From contig JANNHP010000059.1 of NCBI GenBank assembly GCA_031404455.1, positions 1-11,749 on the forward strand: a stretch of 11,749 nucleotides of DNA, given 5' to 3'. How positions within the stretch are numbered: position 1 is the first letter of the stretch; every line of letters starts with the position of its first letter. Under the pieces are notes generated by a model. The model was not told where the DNA came from and did not search any database. It saw nothing but the letters and a program-made list of their open reading frames with translations. The position numbers and the translations under genes are program-made. Of the stretch, positions 7,026 to 11,749 are shown one piece after another. The DNA is from JANNHP01 sp031404455. GTDB taxonomy: Bacteria; Planctomycetota; JAJSAM01; JAJVHW01.

Positions 7026-8294
7026 ATGACGTCGAACGACGACCCCGCCCTCGCGAAGCTGGCCGAGTTCGACGCCCGGATCGTGGCCGCGTCCAAGCCG
7101 ATCCGCGTGCTCTCGACTCTCGACTGGCCGCCGTCGGTCCGTCGCCCCTTCCTCGCGAGCTGGGACTCCGGCGACCCCGAGTTCCCCCGTCACGAGTACC
7201 CGAAGGCGGACTTCTCGAAGGAGGTCGCCGAGCTGAAGGACATCGCCTACTCGGTGGACCGCCAGCACCCGGTCGGGCGCTACATCTACGACACCGCCCG
7301 CAGCTACCTCGCGGCGGCGTCGATGCTCGAGAACATCGGGACGCCGGCGTTCACCGCGACCTCCGTGGAGATCTACGGCAAGCCGAGCGACCGGCTCGGC
7401 TCGGGGAACCTCACGAACCTCGACGCCGCCGACCACTTCCTGAAGGTCAGCGACGAGTTCGCGAACACCGTCTACATCACCGAGGAGGACTACAACCTCA
7501 CGCCCGAGTACGTCGCGAAGCACCTCGACGAGGTCGTTCGCCCGGTCTTCGGCGACCACACGCCGCTCTTCGTCGTGGACCCCGACCTCGCGTCGAGGGC
7601 GGCGGCGGGTGCGAGCCGCGTGCGGATCCGCGGCAACACGAAGTTCGCGGCGCTCGACGTCGGCCAGCTCGCGCAGCACGAGGTGTTCGTCCACTCGGCC
7701 ACGATGCGCAACGGCCTCGAGCAGCCGAACCTGAAGAGCCTCTCGCTCGGCGCGCCCCGCACGACCCGCACGCAGGAGGGGCTCGCGACGCTCGCGGAAC
7801 TGATCACGTCGTCGATCGACCTCTCGCGGCTGCGCCGCATCTCGCTGCGCGTCAAGGCGATCGAGATGGCGCTCGACGGTGCCGACTTCCTCGAGGTCTT
7901 CCAGTACTTCCTCGAGTCCGGCCAGGACGAGTTCGAGAGCTACCAGTCGTCGATGCGCGTCTTCCGCGGCGGCGACGTGCGCGGCGGCGTCTGCTTCACG
8001 AAGGACGGCGTCTACGTGCAGGGGCTGATCTTCGTGCACACGTTCCTGCGCAAGGCGATCCAGTCCGGCAAGGTGGACTACCCGCACTACCTCATGGCCG
8101 GGCGCTTCACGCTCGGTGACATCGTGCAGCTCGAGCCCTGGTTCAGGTCCGGATGGATCGCGATGCCGACCATCGAGTCCCCGTGGGTCGCGAACCGCCA
8201 CTGCCTCGCGGCCTACCTCTGCTACTCGACGTTCGTCAACCGCATCAAGCTCGACGATCTCGAGCTCGAGCAGTTCGCGCAGATGGAGCGCTGA
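7026..8294 (+). CDS. DUF1704 / QEGLA-motif putative zinc carboxypeptidase (MATCAP-like family)
   Basis: The product has 422 residues and no signal peptide or membrane helix, so it is probably cytoplasmic. It carries HEVFVH at 218-223, an HExxxH zinc-protease motif, and RTQEGLA at 248-254, the motif that names the bacterial 'flavohemoglobin expression-modulating QEGLA motif' family (DUF1704); Glu251 is the expected third metal ligand. FRGG (313-316) and FTKDGVYVQGL (324-334) are further family blocks. The eukaryotic members, KIAA0895-like/MATCAP proteins, are metallo-tyrosine-carboxypeptidases that remove the C-terminal Tyr of tubulin. By homology this is a carboxypeptidase-like metalloenzyme; its substrate and the flavohemoglobin link are unproven here. 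I chose the ATG at 7026 rather than 7017 because the latter overlaps the TACAAT hexamer. The TGA stop forms the first three bases of a long palindrome. Confidence 0.88.
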   Translation: MTSNDDPALAKLAEFDARIVAASKPIRVLSTLDWPPSVRRPFLASWDSGDPEFPRHEYPKADFSKEVAELKDIAYSVDRQHPVGRYIYDTARSYLAAASMLENIGTPAFTATSVEIYGKPSDRLGSGNLTNLDAADHFLKVSDEFANTVYITEEDYNLTPEYVAKHLDEVVRPVFGDHTPLFVVDPDLASRAAAGASRVRIRGNTKFAALDVGQLAQHEVFVHSATMRNGLEQPNLKSLSLGAPRTTRTQEGLATLAELITSSIDLSRLRRISLRVKAIEMALDGADFLEVFQYFLESGQDEFESYQSSMRVFRGGDVRGGVCFTKDGVYVQGLIFVHTFLRKAIQSGKVDYPHYLMAGRFTLGDIVQLEPWFRSGWIAMPTIESPWVANRHCLAAYLCYSTFVNRIKLDDLELEQFAQMER

Positions 8295-8357
8295 GCTGGG
8301 GACGGTCCTGACTTGTTGACTTTTCGAGCCTGAAGTACAGGACCGTCCCCCAGCTCA
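8292..8357. repeat. 66-bp palindromic element containing both convergent stop codons; possible bidirectional terminator or REP-like unit
   Basis: The left arm TGAGCTGGGGACGGTCCTG (8292-8310) and the reverse complement of the right arm (8338-8357) are identical except that the right has five G where the left has four. ACTT (8311-8314) can also pair with AAGT (8333-8336), extending the stem. The remaining loop is A/T-richer than the surroundings and holds a second GACTT. The terminal TGA of each arm is the stop codon of the gene entering it: the QEGLA-protein gene from the left, the hydrolase gene from the right. There is no T-tract on either side, so a classical intrinsic terminator is not certain. 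The compact imperfect-palindrome form recalls REP/BIME or MITE-type repeats; only one copy is in the window. Confidence 0.75.
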
Positions 8358-9170
8358 CTTCGGGGCGTTCTTCTCCAGGTGCGCGATCCCCTTCTTCATC
8401 CGGTCCCACATCGCGCCCTTCCAGCCGTGGCCGCCCTCGTAGGTGACGAACTCGACCGAGGCGCCCGCCTTCTTCAGCGCGTCGCGCGCCTCCTCGGCCA
8501 TGCGGAAGGGACACGTCTGGTCGTCGGGCGAGTGGTCGATGAAGAAGGGTTTGCCCTTCGCGCCCGCGAGCTTCGGCAGTTCCTTCGGCTTGAAGACGGA
8601 CATCGCGACGTACGCGCCAGTCACGGGCGACTTGTCCTCGAGCGCCAGTGCGTAGACCGGCGGCCCGCCGGAGGACCACCCGAGCGCGAAAACGTACTTC
8701 GGGTCGACCTTGTAGGCCTTCGTGACGTCTTTGTGCACCGCCGCGAGGAAGTCCTCCGTGGTGAACTTGGCGCCGGCGTACGGCTGCCCCTTCGTGGGCC
8801 AGACGATCTGCTGCTTCTCGTCCCACTTCGGCGCCACGAGCTGGATCTCGACGTACTCGTCGGAGAGCGCCTGGCGGCGGATGTTCTTCACGAAGCCCTG
8901 GAAGTTCGCGCCGCCGTCGCCGCCCGGCAGGACGTAGAGGAGACGCCACCCGGCCTTCGGCTGCTTGGCGTCCTTCTTCGGGCCGTGGACGAGGTAGCGC
9001 ATCTTCTCGTCGCCGCCCGCCTTCAGGTCCTGGGTCGGGAGTTCCGGGTCCTCCTTCTCCTTCGCGTCCTCGCCCTCGGGCGGCTTGCGCGGCTTCGCGT
9101 CGTCGTCGCCCGCGAAGGCGACCGCGGCGGCGAGGAGCGTCAGCGCGAGCGATGTCGAACAGAGTCTCAT
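8355..9170 (-). CDS. Secreted alpha/beta-hydrolase (esterase / dienelactone-hydrolase-like)
   Basis: The product has 271 residues. The ATG follows GGAGG with 5 nt spacing. Residues 1-20 form a signal peptide (hydrophobic LALTLLAAAVAFA, cleavage likely after AFA), so the enzyme is exported. A charged, probably disordered stretch (about 21-50, rich in Lys, Glu, Asp, Pro) precedes the hydrolase fold. The catalytic triad is readable: Ser166 in GWSSGG (nucleophile elbow GxSxG), Asp217 in DHSPDDQTCPF, and His248 in GGHGW. LYVLPGGDGG at 78-87 fits the strand and oxyanion-hole loop. The size and motif spacing suit the phospholipase/carboxylesterase or PHB-depolymerase-like esterases; the substrate cannot be told. 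The gene is convergent with the QEGLA-protein gene, its TGA is embedded in the palindrome at its 3' end, and it diverges from the DinB-like gene. Confidence 0.9.
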   Translation of the reverse strand: MRLCSTSLALTLLAAAVAFAGDDDAKPRKPPEGEDAKEKEDPELPTQDLKAGGDEKMRYLVHGPKKDAKQPKAGWRLLYVLPGGDGGANFQGFVKNIRRQALSDEYVEIQLVAPKWDEKQQIVWPTKGQPYAGAKFTTEDFLAAVHKDVTKAYKVDPKYVFALGWSSGGPPVYALALEDKSPVTGAYVAMSVFKPKELPKLAGAKGKPFFIDHSPDDQTCPFRMAEEARDALKKAGASVEFVTYEGGHGWKGAMWDRMKKGIAHLEKNAPK

Positions 9171-9209
9171 GGCTTCCTCCCGCGCCGATCATCGCCTCCC
9201 CGGTCATCC

Positions 9210-9235
9210 GCGCGTCTCCGGTTTCTGGAACGCGC
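9210..9235. promoter_or_regulatory. Imperfect dyad in the divergent hydrolase / DinB-like promoter gap
   Basis: GCGCGT (9210-9215) pairs with ACGCGC (9230-9235). After one unpaired C, TCC (9217-9219) pairs with GGA (9227-9229). The dyad sits in the 95-bp gap between divergent starts, about 43 bp before the inferred plus-strand start. It could be an operator, but G+C-rich dyads of this size arise often by chance. Confidence 0.22.
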
Positions 9236-9251
9236 CGCCGCGGGGACTGCG

Positions 9252-9257
9252 TACCGT
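9252..9257 (+). promoter_or_regulatory. Weak TANNNT-type -10 candidate (TACCGT) before the DinB-like gene
   Basis: TACCGT ends 8 nt before the ATG at 9266. It fits only the minimal TANNNT pattern. It is listed because the gene has no SD sequence and the spacing copies that of the TACAAT site at 7013, suggesting a second leaderless transcript. Confidence 0.25.
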
Positions 9258-9265
9258 GCCCGCCC

Positions 9266-9742
9266 ATGCGGTATCTCGACCTCTTCGACCGGCGCGGACG
9301 GCTGATGGACGACCTCCTGATGGAGGCGTCGAAGCTGCCGCCATCCTCGTTCGGCGAGCCCGGTCCCGTCAACGGTCCGTCGCTGCGCGACCTCTTCCTC
9401 GCGTGGATCGAGGAGCAGCGGCGCGCCGTCCACGGGTCGCTGCTCGGCAAGCCGTGGACGCCGCTGCCGCTCGCGGCGCACGGCGGCGTCGCGGACATCG
9501 GGCGCGCGTTCGGCGGTTTCCGGCTCACGCTGCGCGAGCAGATGGAGTCGCTGCCCGACGCGGATCTCGTTCGCAAGGTGACGTTCACGCCGGCGAAAGG
9601 CGCCGCGGTCGAGGTCACCATCGACGAGGTCCTCGCGCACCTCGCGATGCACGACGCGCGGATGCAGGGCCTCATCGCGGAGCGTCTGCGCCAACTCGGC
9701 GCGACGCCCCCGTCGGTCGATCTCCTCGATTCCGCGGAGTAG
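9266..9742 (+). CDS. DinB-like four-helix-bundle protein
   Basis: The product has 158 residues, the normal length for DinB/YfiT-like proteins, a superfamily of four-helix bundles that often bind a divalent metal through three His; some act as thiol-dependent transferases. Visible: an N-terminal helix (YLDLFDRRGRLMDDLLMEASKL), the typical 'SLRDLFLAWIEEQRRAV' second helix at 39-55, and a C-terminal block TIDEVLAHLAMHDARMQGLIAERLRQLG at 118-145 with His125 and His129 in HxxxH spacing. Where the first metal His is usual in helix 2, this protein has Trp47, so the metal site may be incomplete. The ATG at 9266 is chosen because the longer in-frame reading back to 9152 overlaps the divergent hydrolase and adds an unstructured Pro/Arg-rich stretch. 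Its stop lies 3 bp from the stop of the convergent carbonic-anhydrase-like gene, leaving no room for a terminator. Confidence 0.75.
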   Translation: MRYLDLFDRRGRLMDDLLMEASKLPPSSFGEPGPVNGPSLRDLFLAWIEEQRRAVHGSLLGKPWTPLPLAAHGGVADIGRAFGGFRLTLREQMESLPDADLVRKVTFTPAKGAAVEVTIDEVLAHLAMHDARMQGLIAERLRQLGATPPSVDLLDSAE

Positions 9743-9745
9743 CCG

Positions 9746-10777
9746 CTACTTCCGCCGCTCGCGGCGCAGGCGCTCGAGCGTCTCCGCGGCGCGGCGGAAC
9801 GGATCGTCGAGGTCGGGCGGCCGCGGCGTGCCCTGCCGGACGCCGGGCTTGCGCGGGGGCGGAGGCGGCGGCGGGTCGAAGAAGGTGACGGGTTCGAGCG
9901 GCGGCGGTTCGCCCGCGGGAGGCGGGGCCTTGCGCTCGTCGAACGAGAGCGATGGCGCCGATGGTGCGAAGGACGACGGGGCGGTCGGCATGCTGAAGCC
10001 CGGCGGGGCCGCAGGTGCCGGAGCGTGGCCGAAGTCGGGCGACGTGGCGCCCATCAGCGCGGACGGCGACCCCATCCCCATCAGCGCGGACGGCGCGCCC
10101 ATGAGCGGCGACGGCCCGGCGCTCATGATCGACACCGGTCCGGGCGCGAACCCGCCCACGCTTCCGTGCGCCGCGAGGATCGGCGACGGCGAGGCGCTCA
10201 TGCCGAGAGCGACCGGCGCCGCGGATGCGGAGGCCGCGCTGACGCCGTAGCCCTGCTGCTCCGACGTGAGACGTCCCCGCCCCTCGGCGAAGAGCATCGC
10301 GTGCACCGCGGCGGACGCCGCGACGAACGGCGACGCGCGAAGGTTCTCCGCCGACGTGATCGCGAGCTTCCGTGCGGAGATGAAGTTCTCGCCGCAGAGC
10401 GACTCGGCGGCGACGAGCGAGTCCGACGTCGGCGCAGAGATCAGCGCGTTCAGCGAATCCACGTCGGCGTGGAGGAAGGTGCAGTTCTCGTGCGCGACGA
10501 CGAACACCTCGCCGCCGCCCGCCGCCGCGAGCGCCACCGCCACGCTGCGGGCGACGTCCCCGCGCGCGTCGTGCACGCGCGCGCCCGCGTTCGCCACGAC
10601 GAACGCGTCGCCGGGTGCGAGTCCGAAGTACATGGCGATGTCGCGCCCCAGGGGAGCGCGGATCTCCGAGCAGGTCACGATGACGACGCGCCGGCCCTCC
10701 GCGAGCCTCGGGACCGGCACGTCCGTGCGCTCCATGAGAGCGGAGTTCGCGGCGAGGACCTCGTCGAGGAGAGCCAC
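9746..10777 (-). CDS. Degenerate beta-carbonic-anhydrase-like domain with long Pro/Ser/Ala/Met-rich tail
   Basis: The product has 343 residues. Residues 28-115 resemble beta-carbonic anhydrase: VVIVTCSEIR (Cys36, Glu38, Arg40) at the place of the family CxDxR, PGDAFVVANAGARV at 55-68 for 'PGDlFVvRNAGN', and VFVVAHENC (His96, Cys99) for the HxxC pair. The zinc ligands Cys36, His96 and Cys99 are therefore kept with family-like spacing, but the dyad Asp is Glu and the 'CGA' after the last ligand is CTF. Activity is doubtful; a metal-binding or structural role is possible. From about 175 on, the chain is low-complexity: three PSxLMG repeats (222-243), many Ala-Pro/Ser-Pro pairs, a seven-Pro run (302-308), and a basic C-terminal helix (DPFRRAAETLERLRRERRK). 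The start is a GTG 3 nt after the flotillin stop, with AAGGGAT about 5 nt upstream. It is surely co-transcribed with the flotillin gene. The annotation is structural, from motifs only. Confidence 0.72.
   Translation of the reverse strand: MALLDEVLAANSALMERTDVPVPRLAEGRRVVIVTCSEIRAPLGRDIAMYFGLAPGDAFVVANAGARVHDARGDVARSVAVALAAAGGGEVFVVAHENCTFLHADVDSLNALISAPTSDSLVAAESLCGENFISARKLAITSAENLRASPFVAASAAVHAMLFAEGRGRLTSEQQGYGVSAASASAAPVALGMSASPSPILAAHGSVGGFAPGPVSIMSAGPSPLMGAPSALMGMGSPSALMGATSPDFGHAPAPAAPPGFSMPTAPSSFAPSAPSLSFDERKAPPPAGEPPPLEPVTFFDPPPPPPPRKPGVRQGTPRPPDLDDPFRRAAETLERLRRERRK
10051..10114 (-). repeat. In-gene tandem repeats encoding PSALMG units
   Basis: An 18-bp exact copy at 10051-10068 recurs at 10078-10095 (period 27 bp, nine codons), and a diverged third copy starts near 10099. 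On the minus strand they encode GPSPLMG, APSALMG and SPSALMG in the disordered tail of the carbonic-anhydrase-like protein. The exact nucleotide match suggests recent duplication or slippage. Confidence 0.7.
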
Positions 10778-10780
10778 GCG

Positions 10781-11749
10781 CTATCCCTTCGGCCCGGGGA
10801 GCGCCGGCGGTTCGCCGCCGCCCTTCTGGCCCGCGAGCTTCTGGATCATCTTGACCAGATCGACTCCGGTCAGCCCCTCCACGATCGGCGGGAGCTGGGA
10901 CACGATGTCGGCGACGTCTTTCGTGATCTTCGAGGCGCCGCCCTGTCCGGGACCGCCGTTGCCCGAGTTGATGACGATCATCTTCTCGATGCGCGACAGC
11001 GGCTCGGCCACGTTCTTCGCGAGCTGCGGGAGGAGCTCCGCAATCGTCTGCACGATCGCCGCCTCGCCGTACTGCTGCCACGCCTCGGCCTTCTTGCGCA
11101 TGGCCTCGGCGGTCGCCTCGCCCTGCGCCAGGATGACCGCGGCCTCGGCGAGACCCTGCGCCTTCGACGACTCGGCCTGCGCGAAGCCCTTCGCCTTGAC
11201 GATGTCGGCCTCGGCGAGACCCTGCGCGCGCACGGCCGACGCGCGGCCCGCGGCCTCGGTCTCGAGGCGGTACTTCTCGGCGTCGGCGAGGGTGCGGACT
11301 TTGCGCTGCTCGGCCTCGGCCGGCTTCTGGATCGTGGCCTCGAGCTCCTTCTCCCGGCGCTTGATCTCCTGCTCCTGCACGCCGATCAGCGCTTCCTTCT
11401 CGACGACGGCGACCTGCACCTGCTCCTTCGTGACGAGCTGCGCCGTCTTGTACTTCTGCAGGTCGTACGCGAGGTCCGACTCGGCCTTCTTCTGGTTCAC
11501 GGAGGCCTGGTACTCGGCGAGGTTCATCTGGTAGTCGCGCGACGCGGACGCGATGCCCGTGTCCGCCGTGAACTTCGCCGTCTTGCCGATGCGCTCCGCC
11601 TCGGCGGACTTGATGGTCGCGTCGCGGTCCGCCTCGGCCTGACCGATGACGGCGTCGCGCTTGACCTGCGCCGTGCGCGGCTTGCCCAAGGCGTCGAGGT
11701 AGCCCTGCTTGTCGCGGATGTCGCGGATCGTGAAGGACACGATCGAGAG
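10781..11749 (-). CDS. Flotillin (SPFH/band-7 protein), C-terminal part, 5'-truncated
   Basis: 322 residues are visible; the frame stays open to the window edge, so the N-terminal membrane anchor and most of the SPFH domain lie outside. The GTG at 11740 is an internal codon, not the start. The visible part begins with the flotillin signature IVSFTIRDIRDKQGYLDALGKPRTAQVKRDAVIGQAEADRDATIK. A long Ala/Glu/Lys/Gln coiled-coil follows, with four 11-residue repeats at visible residues 175-218 (AQGLAEADIVK and variants), then a compact segment (YGEAAIVQTIAELLPQLAKNVAEPLSRIEKMIVIN) typical of the C-terminal Flot domain. The end is Gly/Pro-rich. Bacterial flotillins (FloT/YuaG, YqiK type) oligomerise on the cytoplasmic face of the membrane and organise lipid microdomains and protein complexes. 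The carbonic-anhydrase-like gene follows 3 nt downstream, so a shared complex or compartment is plausible. Confidence 0.93.
   Translation of the reverse strand, partial: LSIVSFTIRDIRDKQGYLDALGKPRTAQVKRDAVIGQAEADRDATIKSAEAERIGKTAKFTADTGIASASRDYQMNLAEYQASVNQKKAESDLAYDLQKYKTAQLVTKEQVQVAVVEKEALIGVQEQEIKRREKELEATIQKPAEAEQRKVRTLADAEKYRLETEAAGRASAVRAQGLAEADIVKAKGFAQAESSKAQGLAEAAVILAQGEATAEAMRKKAEAWQQYGEAAIVQTIAELLPQLAKNVAEPLSRIEKMIVINSGNGGPGQGGASKITKDVADIVSQLPPIVEGLTGVDLVKMIQKLAGQKGGGEPPALPGPKG
11140..11227 (-). repeat. 22-bp exact direct repeat inside the flotillin coiled-coil
   Basis: Positions 11140-11161 and 11206-11227 carry the same 22 bases, 66 bp apart, each encoding AQGLAEA. They are two of four consecutive 33-bp (11-residue) units, with AKGFAQA between them and AQGEATA after. 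An 11-residue period is the hendecad pattern of an almost straight or right-handed coiled coil. Confidence 0.75.

Noticed and set aside
6923..7096. Start of the solute receptor at 7096 (58 extra residues)
   Set aside because: The extension would cover the promoter region and hide the signal peptide; the ATG at 6922 has GGAGGG at 6 nt.
6146..8119. Plus-strand open frame of 657 codons spanning the lipoprotein gene and the QEGLA-protein gene
   Set aside because: It crosses two oppositely oriented well-supported genes and their promoter region, and its translation is low-complexity and Arg-rich.
8245..9675. Minus-strand open frame of 476 codons across the hydrolase gene and the DinB-like gene
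   Set aside because: It runs through the palindrome and through two supported genes in other frames and has no recognisable domain.
9672..11534. Open frames of 469 codons (minus) and 422 codons (plus) over the flotillin and carbonic-anhydrase-like genes
   Set aside because: Both are frame or strand shadows of the coiled-coil and low-complexity coding sequence; neither shows a domain.

Overview
This is a G+C-rich bacterial window with dense gene packing. A lipid-anchored ABC solute receptor and an ExbD-type energizer point to a Gram-negative-type envelope. Gene style (ExbD paralogue, secreted Ala/Pro/Ser-rich proteins, a long family-5 solute receptor) would suit a planctomycete or another deep-branching environmental lineage. 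That placement is only an impression; no rRNA or marker gene is present to test it. I see no tRNA, rRNA, CRISPR array, insertion sequence or phage gene.

Layout. (1) Positions 1-1273, plus strand: the C-terminal part of an unrecognised protein with an Ig-like beta domain, then an ExbD/TolR-family protein. (2) 6922 down to 1347, minus strand: a tightly packed four-gene unit encoding a peptide-type solute-binding lipoprotein, two permeases (DppB-like, DppC-like), and a bifunctional homocysteine S-methyltransferase/methylenetetrahydrofolate reductase. The first three genes overlap by ATGA and GTGA and the fourth starts 4 nt after the third. No transporter ATPase is present. (3) 6923-7025: a divergent promoter region with TATGAT (minus), TACAAT (plus) and a perfect CCAAGG-GA-CCTTGG dyad. 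(4) 7026-8294, plus: a DUF1704/QEGLA-motif putative zinc carboxypeptidase, probably read from a leaderless mRNA. (5) 8292-8357: a long palindrome lying exactly between two convergent genes and containing both TGA stop codons. (6) 9170 to 8355, minus: a secreted alpha/beta-hydrolase. (7) 9266-9742, plus: a DinB-like four-helix protein. (8) 11749 down to 9746, minus: the C-terminal part of a flotillin followed 3 nt later by a degenerate beta-carbonic-anhydrase-like protein with a long disordered tail.

How the genes work together. The four-gene minus unit plausibly imports oligopeptides (or similar solutes) and is co-expressed with an enzyme of methionine/C1 metabolism. The flotillin and the carbonic-anhydrase-like protein are almost certainly co-translated, so the latter may act at the flotillin membrane platform; this pairing is the best candidate here for something undescribed. 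The other genes look like unconnected single-gene units. Translation signals are mixed: four genes have clear or fair Shine-Dalgarno (SD) sequences, while two plus-strand genes lack one and instead have a TANNNT hexamer 7-8 nt before the ATG.
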